Assembly (NCBI GenBank): GCA_902797795.1
Contig: CADBUF010000078.1
Span: 1-49,753, forward strand
Source of the DNA: an uncultured Erysipelotrichaceae bacterium
GTDB taxonomy: Bacteria > Bacillota_I > Bacilli_A > RFN20 > CAG-826
Direction: 5' to 3'
DNA: 49,753 nucleotides
Under the pieces are notes generated by a model. The model saw nothing but the letters and a program-made list of their open reading frames with translations, was not told where the DNA came from and ran no database searches. The position numbers were made by a program, and so were the translations under genes. Positions 33,882-43,182 of the stretch are shown here, piece after piece; positions within the stretch are counted from its first letter, which is position 1, and every line of letters starts with the position of its first letter.

Positions 33882-36368
33882 ATGGCAAAGAAAAAAATAT
33901 CATTTTTACTAATCATGACATCTTGCCTTTTAGCAGTTGGATTAATTTCCACTGGTGTCGAATCTTCAATTTTGAAGGCTATGCGTGGTGCTAACCCAAG
34001 TAGCTACGATTTAGTCTTAAGTGGAAGTAACGCTCCATCAAGCTTAACATCATCATATCAAAACGAAGTCAAAGGTGCAGTTGTCACCGAATTAGGCAAC
34101 ACTGTCAATCTTACTTTCTCAGGTGCCAAATTAAATGGTGGCAATATCCAAATTGCAAATCATGGAAAGATTCACAATTTCGATACAGACAACTCCGCTG
34201 TTACTGCTGTTAATGGAGTCACACTCGTTGGTAGTGGATCGTTCTCCTTTAAACCAGCAATCTTAGACAGTGGTAAAGGTGCATTATTAGCCGAAGCCGA
34301 TCCAGTTACAATTAGCGCTGGCGCTGGCAAAGTTACTGTTCCAGCATGTGACTATTTCGAACTCGAAGCCGGAGATAGCGGCGCAACAATTACAAGTTTA
34401 ACTTTATCATTCTCTTGTGATCCAAGCGCTTATGATAACAAACTTATTAACGGAACATACACTGTTCTTGGTGTTGATACTTACACATACAAACTAGTAT
34501 TTAGTAATGGCACCGCCACTCTTACTTCACTTGATAAACCAAGCAATACAAGTACAAGTGGTACTGTTGCTCTTAGTGGCAGAACAAGTGGTACTGTTAC
34601 CCTTGGAAAATCTTCATATTCTTTAAGTAGTTATGACGGTTATTCCTTTGCTCTCTATAGCGGAGCATACACAAACTTTAATGGAAAAACATTTAATAAA
34701 GTCCATAAAGTTGAAAATTTCCAATCTTATTCCGCAACTGGTACTGGTTATGTCAGTGCTGATGCAAAATGGACAACAACTGGTTTAAGATCTCAAATCT
34801 ACGCTGATTATTACACTGGAAGCAGTTCTGGTGAAATCGGTGGTAGCGGTTGGCCAATCATGACATCAACTGATAACACAACCTTATTAAGTACCAAAGG
34901 ACATGACGGCACAAAAGGTGGTGCATTCAAATTCTCAAACGGCATGGGTATGAGATACATCTCCATGAATGAATTATATGGTGTCGAATCCATTATTGGT
35001 AAAGGTGCCAAATTATCATTATGGGCTCGTGGTGCTTATACAAACGCCAGTTTCAATACAAATCATGCTTCTGATACACCAATGAAAGCATACGCTTTCT
35101 ATGCAACTCCTCTTACTCCGTCAAATCAAACATCAGTAAGAGAGACATTTGATTTCACCGTATCAAGTGGTTCAACATGGCAACATTTTGAATTTGATTT
35201 AACAGCTGGTAGAAGATATTACGGTTTTGGTTTCTATGCAAAACAATCCAGTGGATCAACTCAATATGTCCCAATTGACGACGTTGAAATTTATACTGAT
35301 TCACCATACAAAGAATACGTTGCTCCTGTAGCCGTCACTGGTGTTTCATTAAATACTAACGCTCTTAACCTCGTTACTGGTGGAAGCGATTCATTAATTG
35401 CTACCGTTGCTCCAAATGATGCAACAAATAAGAATGTTACATGGTCAACCAGTAATTCAAGTGTTGCTACAGTAGCTGATGGCGTCGTTACCGCTGTTTC
35501 TGCTGGTAATGCCACTATTACTGTTACAACTGTTGATGGCGGATACACTGCAACATGTACAGTCACAGTTTCTGCTCCAGTTGCTTATTATCCAAGTGGT
35601 ACATTCTATGCCCCAGTTACAATTGGTAGTGCTTCATACAAATTAGTCATCGCAATTGGTACACAAGCCAATCAATTAGTTGGTGTTAAGATTTCAACAT
35701 ACGATGCATCCCCAACTGGTATTACATATAACAGTAGTAATAACACATTCACAATCACCACTACTGGTAGTGTTGGTGGATACACTGTTGGTAATATTAC
35801 CGGTAAATACGATTACGCTAATGATAGATTAACTAATGTTAACTGTTCTGGTCAAATCGGTGCAGCCGTTAGTAATCTCACATTAAATAGACCAACTGAT
35901 AGTTCAACTATGAAGTTCAACAACTGTGATGCTTCTACATCAGTCTTACAATCTACATTCAAACGTAGATATATGTCTGGAAGCTGGCAAGTTGATAGCT
36001 CTAACGCAGATAGAATTACCAGTAATACAACCGAATTTGCTGCTGGTTCAGGTTCCTTAAAACGTAGAGGATACTCTGGTGGCGCTGTTGCTCTTAACTT
36101 TAACAGTGACTTCTCCAGCGCTATTACCGTTGCTAATATTCAATTCTGGGTCTATAATCCTTCAAATTCTGACATTAGTTTGAGAATGTGGGGTTATAAG
36201 GCAAAGAGCTTTGGAAACAACTTTGAAACTGGTTCAGTTACTGCAAAAGCTAAGAGCTGGACTTATGTTGGAATGGGATTCTCCTCAGCCGCAATTTACA
36301 ACTGGCAAATTGCTGACTTCAATAACACTGGTGTATATCTCTCATTTGACGATATCTTCCTATTCTAA
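33882..36368 (+). CDS. Large secreted modular protein with BIG2 domain
   Basis: 828 residues with a strong ribosome site (AAGGAGG) and an N-terminal signal or anchor sequence (residues 5-25) without a clear lipobox. Domain order: N-terminal beta module (about 40-185), a small beta domain (190-270), the FESY/DFESY-type module shared with the 15558 protein (about 275-470), a bacterial Ig-like BIG2 domain (about 483-563; VTGVSLNTNALNLVTGG ... VTWSTSNSSVATV), then two C-terminal modules (575-680 and 685-828) shared with the next protein. No catalytic residues recognised; a cell-surface glycan-binding or scaffold role is inferred. Confidence 0.75.
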   Translation: MAKKKISFLLIMTSCLLAVGLISTGVESSILKAMRGANPSSYDLVLSGSNAPSSLTSSYQNEVKGAVVTELGNTVNLTFSGAKLNGGNIQIANHGKIHNFDTDNSAVTAVNGVTLVGSGSFSFKPAILDSGKGALLAEADPVTISAGAGKVTVPACDYFELEAGDSGATITSLTLSFSCDPSAYDNKLINGTYTVLGVDTYTYKLVFSNGTATLTSLDKPSNTSTSGTVALSGRTSGTVTLGKSSYSLSSYDGYSFALYSGAYTNFNGKTFNKVHKVENFQSYSATGTGYVSADAKWTTTGLRSQIYADYYTGSSSGEIGGSGWPIMTSTDNTTLLSTKGHDGTKGGAFKFSNGMGMRYISMNELYGVESIIGKGAKLSLWARGAYTNASFNTNHASDTPMKAYAFYATPLTPSNQTSVRETFDFTVSSGSTWQHFEFDLTAGRRYYGFGFYAKQSSGSTQYVPIDDVEIYTDSPYKEYVAPVAVTGVSLNTNALNLVTGGSDSLIATVAPNDATNKNVTWSTSNSSVATVADGVVTAVSAGNATITVTTVDGGYTATCTVTVSAPVAYYPSGTFYAPVTIGSASYKLVIAIGTQANQLVGVKISTYDASPTGITYNSSNNTFTITTTGSVGGYTVGNITGKYDYANDRLTNVNCSGQIGAAVSNLTLNRPTDSSTMKFNNCDASTSVLQSTFKRRYMSGSWQVDSSNADRITSNTTEFAAGSGSLKRRGYSGGAVALNFNSDFSSAITVANIQFWVYNPSNSDISLRMWGYKAKSFGNNFETGSVTAKAKSWTYVGMGFSSAAIYNWQIADFNNTGVYLSFDDIFLF

Positions 36369-36409
36369 TCTTTAAACAATTAGAATCATTTCGCCAACAG
36401 GTAGCGCTT

Positions 36410-39400
36410 ATGAAAAATAGTATAAAAATATTCGCAGGAATATCGATTACTGTTTTACTCGGTGCTACCGTTGGCGATTTATTTTACTCAAAAAAAGTCG
36501 TTTCAAGATTAGCGAGTGGTGATCATATTTATACTTTAAGACTTTCAGATGAAAGAATAACTGATACCACTAACTCCTATTCTTGGGAAATCTCCGCAAA
36601 CGTAAATACCGATTTAGGCAATTCAATTACTATTAAAGCCTCTGATGTCATTAAATATAATGATGGCTGGCAAACATTTTTACCTGGTGGGTATTTATAT
36701 AACCCTTTAACAAATAATGCAAATCATAACAAATTAAGTGGAATGTCTTCCATTACATATACTTCGTCTACTTCCAGTAATTTGAGTTTATATTACGGTT
36801 CCACTATTAATAATAATCAAATCATTTATTCTCATAAGGTTTCATTATCTTCAGGAGTAACTTATGACTTCAATAATGAAAAGCCTCAATATTTCTATTT
36901 AAAAAATGATGGAAACACAAATGTTAGCATCAATAATTTGAGTATTAATTACAGTTGTGAAGACACTGGTTATAGTAAGCAAAATCTCAATGTCTTGATG
37001 ATTGGTAATTCATTCTCAGACGACACAGTTTTTTATGCATCACGTGTCGCACGCGCATATGGAATTAATTTAAATATATATGACGCGTATATCGCGAGTT
37101 GCACTATTGCTACTCATTACAATAACTTAGTCAATAATAATAGCAATTATTCATATAGAAACATGTACACAGATGGTAGTTCTTATAGCTGGAACTATCA
37201 AGATAATAAATCACTCACTCAAATCCTTAACGATAAGAGTTGGGATATTATCACTTTTCAACAAGCTTCAGCCTCTATTGGTGATAAATCTAGTTACGCT
37301 AATTTGAGCTCTTTAGTCAATGGAGTTAGATCAATTGTTGGTTCTACATCAAAATTCTATTGGTATCAAACTTGGTCATATGATAGCCACTACACAGATG
37401 AAGGCTCTTCCATATACGCCTTCTCACAATATAATAACGACCCTAATGAAATGTATGAGGCAATCGTTGATGCCTATGAAGATGAAGTCGCTTCTTTAGG
37501 GGTTTTCGAAGGAATGATTCCTGCTGGAACCACGGTTCAAAATTTAAAGACTTCATACATGAATGAAACAATCACTAGAGACTTTAAACATATGTCTTCG
37601 GTCCATGGAAGATATCTACTTGCGTTAAATATGGTTTCTCATCTATTTAATATCGATTTAGATATGAGCAACTGCTCTTATTTACCTAACGAAGTTGATC
37701 CTTCTTATAAAACTGTTGCCTATGAGGCAATTAGAAATGCTTATAATCATCCTTTAGAAAGTACGAATAGTAATTACACAGTTAGAGAATTAAGTGGATA
37801 TGATTTATCTCAATATACCGAAATCGATGCTGAATTAGTTGGATGTTCATTATGGAATTCTACTGATTCCTCTAACTACAACAAAAGAATCTCTAATTCG
37901 TCTGGAACTTCAAATTATTACGTTTCCACAAAAAGATTCACTTCAAGCACACTTCCTGTTGGCTCTTTAGTGGTCATTGATGACGCTTTTGGAGTAAGGC
38001 CAGAAGCATGGGTCAGTGACGCTAAACAAGACACTAGACCAGGTGAAACATATGCTAATGTCATTGAAGTAGATTCTTCTTTCTTCTCTGGCTATTTATA
38101 TCGTGCCTTTAACATCTTTAAAATCGGAAAAAGCGATCCATTAAAAGGCCAATATGATCAAATCTTTGATGGGTTCCATATATATGTTCCTAATGCTTCA
38201 ATGGGCACATTAGAGCCTAAAGACCATAATTCTTATTATGATAGTGACAAATTACTTTTAAAAAATAATCTCATCAATATCGATGCATTTGAAAAATTGC
38301 ATTTAGACCCAATTACTGGTTTCTATAAATGTGATTCATACGCTGATTTGAATAATAGTTATGTCGATGATACTGCGAAGAAATTCATGTGTACTCGACC
38401 ATTCTATTCTTTCAAAAACGATTTACCAGAAAACACGGTTATCATTGTCGATTCTGGATATCAATGGAGAAGCGATTGTTGGACTGGTCACTGGACTTAT
38501 AGTCCTAGACCAAGTAATGTCTCCACTACTATTACAATTTTAGATTCTTCTTTCTGGAGTGGATTTAGAACTAGAACCTTTAATGTTTCTTCTACTTCTA
38601 GTAGTTATGTTAATCAAAATTATATCTCTTTCTTTAACCATATGAGAATATATGTCCCTGTTTCTGAGGATATTTATATCGAGCCAGAAGATAAAGTAAC
38701 AATGACCGCTTTAGGTCACGCTACATTAAGTGGAATGGCTTCTTCTTTATATGGAAAGAGCTCAATTCCTGTATTAATTACTTTACATGGTGACTCAAGA
38801 GAACACGTAAAAGTTGAAGTTGATGGCACTGATATTGGCGCTACTGAATATACATATAATAAATCTACAGGTGCATTAAGTATTACCACTACTGGTTCTG
38901 CTGGAGGATATTCCTATGGAACAGTGAGCGGTACTGTTAATAAAGATAGTGGCACTATAAGTAATTTGAGAGTTAATGGCTCTATATCTTCTTATATTTC
39001 CAATAATGGAAGTATTACATGTTCTGAATCGTGGCACGACCGTTGTAATTATTCAACCAATAGCGCCAGCCAATTAGTGTGGCAAAGATGGTATATGTCA
39101 GGTAGCTGGCAAGCTAATTCTGGATCAGGAGAATGGACAACCGCGAATAATGTCTATCGTATGGAAGAAGATTATTCAATGGGCCTTAGAATTGCTAATA
39201 GTTCATATAAGAAGACAAGATTCACATTAAAGTCTGACTTCAACAGTGGTTCTGGCTTTACACCTAAAGGTATTTCTGTCTGGTTATATAACCCTAATGG
39301 GGCAATATATTCATCATTTAGAATTTATGTTTATACTGCAAAATCATCTACAAGTGGAGACCATGCTGTTCCTAGTAGTTCATATACACAGGCCTATATC

Positions 39401-39541
39401 ACAAGTGATATCGGATCTAACGAATGGAAGAATATCAAACTTGGTTTAAATTATGGAACCATTTATAACATATCTTTCTATTTTGAAACCAATAGTTCTG
39501 CAACCACTTACGTTTATTTAGGACACGTTTCTTTCTATTAA
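36410..39541 (+). CDS. Secreted modular protein with DUF4886 SGNH domain and tandem repeats
   Basis: 1043 residues with an N-terminal signal-anchor (about 5-22). The N-terminal beta module (37-190) matches that of the 33882 protein. Residues about 191-450 are a DUF4886 SGNH hydrolase: VLMIGNSFSDDT carries the Ser, IITFQQASASIG the family block and FKHMSSVHGRYL the His. Two related domains follow (about 470-610 and 630-765; LPVGSLVVIDDAF / LPENTVIIVDSGY, each ending IYVP). The last 260 residues hold two modules shared with the 33882 protein, including ITTTGSAGGYSYGTVSG and WYMSGSWQ. Probably an extracellular deacetylase with several binding modules. Confidence 0.78.
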   Translation: MKNSIKIFAGISITVLLGATVGDLFYSKKVVSRLASGDHIYTLRLSDERITDTTNSYSWEISANVNTDLGNSITIKASDVIKYNDGWQTFLPGGYLYNPLTNNANHNKLSGMSSITYTSSTSSNLSLYYGSTINNNQIIYSHKVSLSSGVTYDFNNEKPQYFYLKNDGNTNVSINNLSINYSCEDTGYSKQNLNVLMIGNSFSDDTVFYASRVARAYGINLNIYDAYIASCTIATHYNNLVNNNSNYSYRNMYTDGSSYSWNYQDNKSLTQILNDKSWDIITFQQASASIGDKSSYANLSSLVNGVRSIVGSTSKFYWYQTWSYDSHYTDEGSSIYAFSQYNNDPNEMYEAIVDAYEDEVASLGVFEGMIPAGTTVQNLKTSYMNETITRDFKHMSSVHGRYLLALNMVSHLFNIDLDMSNCSYLPNEVDPSYKTVAYEAIRNAYNHPLESTNSNYTVRELSGYDLSQYTEIDAELVGCSLWNSTDSSNYNKRISNSSGTSNYYVSTKRFTSSTLPVGSLVVIDDAFGVRPEAWVSDAKQDTRPGETYANVIEVDSSFFSGYLYRAFNIFKIGKSDPLKGQYDQIFDGFHIYVPNASMGTLEPKDHNSYYDSDKLLLKNNLINIDAFEKLHLDPITGFYKCDSYADLNNSYVDDTAKKFMCTRPFYSFKNDLPENTVIIVDSGYQWRSDCWTGHWTYSPRPSNVSTTITILDSSFWSGFRTRTFNVSSTSSSYVNQNYISFFNHMRIYVPVSEDIYIEPEDKVTMTALGHATLSGMASSLYGKSSIPVLITLHGDSREHVKVEVDGTDIGATEYTYNKSTGALSITTTGSAGGYSYGTVSGTVNKDSGTISNLRVNGSISSYISNNGSITCSESWHDRCNYSTNSASQLVWQRWYMSGSWQANSGSGEWTTANNVYRMEEDYSMGLRIANSSYKKTRFTLKSDFNSGSGFTPKGISVWLYNPNGAIYSSFRIYVYTAKSSTSGDHAVPSSSYTQAYITSDIGSNEWKNIKLGLNYGTIYNISFYFETNSSATTYVYLGHVSFY

Positions 39542-39542
39542 T

Positions 39543-40442
39543 ATGGATAAGGTAGTTAAATTAATCCCCATCACCAAAGCGTATCTATGGGGTGGAACAT
39601 ATTTAAAAAAATATCGTAAAACCGACGAGGACGTTATTTCTGAGTCATGGGAACTTTCTATTAGAAAAGATAATAATGTCGCTGTAGAAGGCTCAAATAA
39701 GCCGTTAAATGAACTTTTAAGCGATAAGGACTTAGGAAGAAACTGTAAACGTTTTCCATATTTCCCTTTATTAATAAAATTAATAGATGCGCGTGATAAT
39801 TTATCAATACAAGTTCATCCAAGTGATGACTATGCTTTAAAAAATGAAAATTCATTTGGGAAAAGTGAGATGTGGCATATTATCGATGCCGAAAAAGATG
39901 CAGGTCTATATGTTGGACTAAATAAAGACTACTCAAAAGAGGAAATCGAAGAAAAACTTAAAGATAGCACGATTGAAGAATGCCTTAATTTTTATAAAGT
40001 TAAACCAGGTGATACCTTTATAATCAACCCAGGAACAATCCACGCAATTGGTAAAGGTGTAAGATTAATTGAAATTCAGCAAAATAGTGATCTCACATAT
40101 CGTTTATATGATTATTTAAGAAAAGACAAAAATGGTAATTATCGTGAATTACATATCGATAAGGCCTTGAAAGTAATTGATTACCATAAATATGAAAATA
40201 GACCAATTAAAAGCGATATCTTAGCGGATAACCAATATTTCAAAGTCATTAGAAAATCATTTGATAAAGAATTGAAGATATCTGCAAACGAAGGTTCTTT
40301 CCTTTCCTTTACTTTTATTGAAGGTAATGGACTAGTGGATGATATCCCATTCCATGAATATGACACGTTCTTCCTTCCTAATGGAAAAGAGTGTCTAATT
40401 AAAGGACACGGAGTAGTCATTATTTCAGGAGTCAATAAATGA
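39543..40442 (+). CDS. manA: Mannose-6-phosphate isomerase, class I
   Basis: Zinc cupin enzyme converting mannose 6-phosphate to fructose 6-phosphate. Zinc ligands appear in IQVHPSDDYA (near residue 80), SEMWHI (near 103) and PGTIHAIGKG (near 160), followed by EIQQNSDLTYRLYDY. 299 residues is the short Firmicutes form. It completes the route from GH130-derived mannose 1-phosphate to glycolysis and is the clearest evidence that the locus handles mannose. TGA stop overlaps the next ATG. Confidence 0.95.
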   Translation: MDKVVKLIPITKAYLWGGTYLKKYRKTDEDVISESWELSIRKDNNVAVEGSNKPLNELLSDKDLGRNCKRFPYFPLLIKLIDARDNLSIQVHPSDDYALKNENSFGKSEMWHIIDAEKDAGLYVGLNKDYSKEEIEEKLKDSTIEECLNFYKVKPGDTFIINPGTIHAIGKGVRLIEIQQNSDLTYRLYDYLRKDKNGNYRELHIDKALKVIDYHKYENRPIKSDILADNQYFKVIRKSFDKELKISANEGSFLSFTFIEGNGLVDDIPFHEYDTFFLPNGKECLIKGHGVVIISGVNK

Positions 40443-41383
40443 TTGCTATTGGAGTAGATATTGGTGGTACCTCAATTAAAGGTGCTTCAATAAATGACAA
40501 GGGTGAAATACTTGACCGTTTTTCTTTAAAAATGGATAAAGAAATCGAACCAGAAATATCCATCGGAAAAATGTGTGATGAGATTAATAAATTCATCAAA
40601 AATAAAAAATATAAAAGTAAAATAATTGGTGTAGGTTTAGGAGTTCCAGGAATACTAGATAAAGAAGCTGGAATAGTTAAAAGCAGTCCTAATTTACCGA
40701 AGTGGATTAACTTCAAAATCGCTGATTTTGTGCAAAAAAGGGTCAATTTGCGTGTAAAAATAGTAAATGATGCCTCAAGTGCGGTTCTTGGAGAGGCGCG
40801 ATTTGGAAGTGGCAAAAACTATCAAAACATTATCATGATTACCTTAGGAACTGGTGTCGGTGGAGGTATCATCATTAACGGCAAATTATATGATGGACTT
40901 GGTGGTACTGGCGCTCAGCTTGGTCATGAAGTAATTAGATATAATGGAAGGCAATGTAGTTGTGGAAGAAAAGGATGTTTAGAAGCTTATGCATCTGCCA
41001 CTGCAATCATTAAAGAAGCTAAAAATAATTTAAAAAAATATCCTGATAGCAAACTTAACAAAGAAGATGTAATAGACGCTAAAGTTATTTTTGAATTAGA
41101 ACGTCAAGGTGATAAATTGGCTAAAAAATTAGTTAAAGAATATGTCATCTATCTATCTGAAGGACTATTAGATTTCTGTAACATATTTAGACCAGAAATA
41201 TTCCTTCTTAGCGGCGGAGTTGCTAATGAAGGAGATTATCTTATCAAAAAGATAGTAAAATATATGAAGAAGAAACATTATGGTTATATAAACGCTCCTG
41301 AAATACCAATTAAGTTAGCATCTTTAGGTTATGATTCAGGAAAAATAGGAGCAGCATCCTTATTATTTGAACAGTATGAGTGA
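40439..41383 (+). CDS. ROK-family sugar kinase
   Basis: ATP-dependent kinase for glucose, mannose, fructose or an N-acetylhexosamine. Phosphate motif GVDIGGTSIKGASI is at residues 5-18, catalytic Asp in VNDASSAVLGEA near 105, LGTGVGGGIIING near 138, and the ROK zinc motif QCSCGRKGCLEAYAS near 178. The sugar cannot be told by eye; free mannose or glucose released from the glycan is the likely substrate here. Four-base overlap with manA; its own TGA overlaps the NUDIX gene. Confidence 0.92.
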   Translation: MIAIGVDIGGTSIKGASINDKGEILDRFSLKMDKEIEPEISIGKMCDEINKFIKNKKYKSKIIGVGLGVPGILDKEAGIVKSSPNLPKWINFKIADFVQKRVNLRVKIVNDASSAVLGEARFGSGKNYQNIIMITLGTGVGGGIIINGKLYDGLGGTGAQLGHEVIRYNGRQCSCGRKGCLEAYASATAIIKEAKNNLKKYPDSKLNKEDVIDAKVIFELERQGDKLAKKLVKEYVIYLSEGLLDFCNIFRPEIFLLSGGVANEGDYLIKKIVKYMKKKHYGYINAPEIPIKLASLGYDSGKIGAASLLFEQYE

Positions 41384-41831
41384 TTACATTAAAGACTTAA
41401 GAGAAAAAACAAATCACATGCCTCTACTTCTTCCTCATGCAGTAGTCGTCCTTTTTAATGAAAAGGGTGAAGTGCTTTTAGAAGAACGCGCGGATGATGG
41501 CTACTATGATTTTCCAGGTGGAGGAATAGATTTAAAAGAAGAGGCAAGTGAGGCCGCTAAAAGAGAATTAAAAGAAGAAACTAATCTAGAAGCCGTCAAA
41601 CTTGAATTATTTAAAGTCTATTCTGGAGAAATCACCCATTATGTCTATTTTAATGGAGATGAGATATACGGTATTGATCTAGTCTATATATGCAAGAAAT
41701 ATAAAGGCGACATGATTCCTCAAGAATCAGAAGTGAAGACTTTAAAATTCTATAGTCTAGATAATATGCCTAGTAAAATGTCGATAAGAAACAAGCAGAT
41801 AGTTATTGATTTAAAACATACTCTTAAATAG
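41367..41831 (+). CDS. NUDIX hydrolase
   Basis: Nucleoside-diphosphate-linked hydrolase. The Nudix box GGGIDLKEEASEAAKRELKEETNLEA begins near residue 49 and fits G-x5-E-x7-REUxEExGU except for Asn at the last glycine. It overlaps the kinase gene by 17 bases. Its job in a sugar operon is unclear; hydrolysis of a sugar nucleotide or housekeeping are both possible. Confidence 0.88.
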   Translation: MNSMSDYIKDLREKTNHMPLLLPHAVVVLFNEKGEVLLEERADDGYYDFPGGGIDLKEEASEAAKRELKEETNLEAVKLELFKVYSGEITHYVYFNGDEIYGIDLVYICKKYKGDMIPQESEVKTLKFYSLDNMPSKMSIRNKQIVIDLKHTLK

Positions 41832-41842
41832 GAGGAGCAAAT

Positions 41843-42778
41843 ATGAACAAAATCATTCGTTTATTAACTTTCGCACCACTACTATTCTCATTGATTGGTT
41901 GTGGTGAACAAAATCAAGAAGGAGGTGGGTCAACCGTGGGTCCAGTTGTTGTTAATCCAGTAGATGTCATTATTATTTCAGGACAATCTAACGCTGTTGG
42001 TTGTACTCGTTGTGAATGCATTTCCGATTCCATGGGAGATCAAAAATACTTTGAATATTATCAAGGCTTTGAATCCATTCAAATTGCGTTTGATTGTTGG
42101 ACCAAAGATTGGCCAATAACTGGAGGAGTAACATTCTATTCACAAAACATTTCTAGAGGAGACAGCTTTGTCAAAGTTTCTTTAGGCCAAGGTAATAGCA
42201 CAAATACCTTTGGACCAGAAATTGGTATCGCTGAAGAATTACATGAAGAATATGCTAATAAGCTTTTCTTAATTAAATTTGCTTGTGGAGCAAGTAATTT
42301 AAAAGATGATTGGCTACAAAAAGATTCAGAAATGTATCCTCGCTTAATTGAATACGTTAAAAAGCAAATGAATAAATTGGTAAGAAAAGGTTATACTCCT
42401 ACAATCAAAGCATTCTGTTGGATGCAAGGAGAAGGAGACTCTTATCAAGGATATTACCAATATTATCAAGATAACCTTAGACAATTTGTTGGTAATGTTA
42501 GAGAAGACTTAAAAGATTTAGCGGGCAATAAAGAAATTCCATTCATTGACGCAGGAATTAGTAATTCAAGTCAATGGCAATATTATAAACAAGTCAATGA
42601 CGCGAAAATTGCTTTCTCTGAAGAAAGTGAAAATAACATCTATATCGATACAATTGGAGAAGGGTTACACACAAACCTTGAACCAAAAGGAAGTCCTGAT
42701 ACAGCCCACTACGATTCTGAATCACAAATACAATTAGGACATCTATTTGCACAGAACTTCAAACAGTTCTTATCCTAA
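41843..42778 (+). CDS. Lipoprotein carbohydrate esterase, sialate O-acetylesterase (SASA) type
   Basis: Lipobox LIGC (Cys20). The SASA/SGNH domain fills the rest: IIISGQSNAVG with the nucleophile Ser, FGPEIGIAEEL, CWMQGEGD near residue 192 and DTAHYDSESQIQLG near 290 with the catalytic Asp/His. This family removes acetyl groups from sialic acids and, in plant-polysaccharide loci, from xylan and mannan. GGAGG precedes the ATG. Last gene of unit C; a terminator follows 5 bases after the stop. Confidence 0.88.
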   Translation: MNKIIRLLTFAPLLFSLIGCGEQNQEGGGSTVGPVVVNPVDVIIISGQSNAVGCTRCECISDSMGDQKYFEYYQGFESIQIAFDCWTKDWPITGGVTFYSQNISRGDSFVKVSLGQGNSTNTFGPEIGIAEELHEEYANKLFLIKFACGASNLKDDWLQKDSEMYPRLIEYVKKQMNKLVRKGYTPTIKAFCWMQGEGDSYQGYYQYYQDNLRQFVGNVREDLKDLAGNKEIPFIDAGISNSSQWQYYKQVNDAKIAFSEESENNIYIDTIGEGLHTNLEPKGSPDTAHYDSESQIQLGHLFAQNFKQFLS

Positions 42779-42783
42779 AAAAT

Positions 42784-42816
42784 GAGCGCACCGTTATAAA
42801 GGATGCGCTCTTTTAA
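42784..42816 (+). terminator. Intrinsic terminator of sugar unit C
   Basis: Perfect 7-bp stem GAGCGCA / TGCGCTC with a 13-base loop, followed by TTTT. Marks the end of the sugar region. Confidence 0.75.
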
Positions 42817-42871
42817 TTCACTTAGTTATTATTTTAATTTATCTTTTTGCTTCCATGGTTGCCATCGTATT

Positions 42872-43180
42872 TTATGCTATTAAATAATCAAATTTTCTGC
42901 GAGAATCTAAAATACGATATATAACAACAGCGTTGTCTTCAATTGCATATAGAGCTATATATCTTTTGTTGATAACAAATTTTCTAATAGTAAATGGAAA
43001 GGAATTTGGCATTTCAAAAATAGGATTTCGCTCAGGGAATGTTTTTAGTGATTCAATGGAAGAGAAAATATCATTAGCCAATGTGTAAGCAGATTCTTTA
43101 GAAACATTTAAAACAAAGCCAACACATTCCGATAAATCTGATTGAGCCTTTGAAGCAATAATGATTTTGAGTGTACCCAT
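42872..43180 (-). CDS. RelE/ParE-family toxin
   Basis: 102-residue type II toxin-like protein, either an mRNA-cleaving RelE or a gyrase-acting ParE. Family features: IIASKAQSDLSECVGFV at the start, the ESLKTFPERNP segment near 45 and the FVINKRYIALYAIEDNAVVIYRILDSRR end with the basic Arg-Arg tail. It starts two bases after the antitoxin gene, so the pair forms one operon in the usual antitoxin-first order. Confidence 0.85.
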   Translation of the reverse strand: MGTLKIIIASKAQSDLSECVGFVLNVSKESAYTLANDIFSSIESLKTFPERNPIFEMPNSFPFTIRKFVINKRYIALYAIEDNAVVIYRILDSRRKFDYLIA

Positions 43181-43182
43181 TT

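Noticed and set aside
33882-33970. Lipoprotein signal at Cys15 of the 33882 protein
   Set aside because: The Cys lies inside the hydrophobic stretch with more hydrophobic residues after it, unlike a true lipobox.
35291-35566. Open reading frame on the minus strand across the BIG2 region
   Set aside because: Mirrors a compositionally biased Thr/Val/Ala-rich domain on the plus strand; no ribosome site and no family match.
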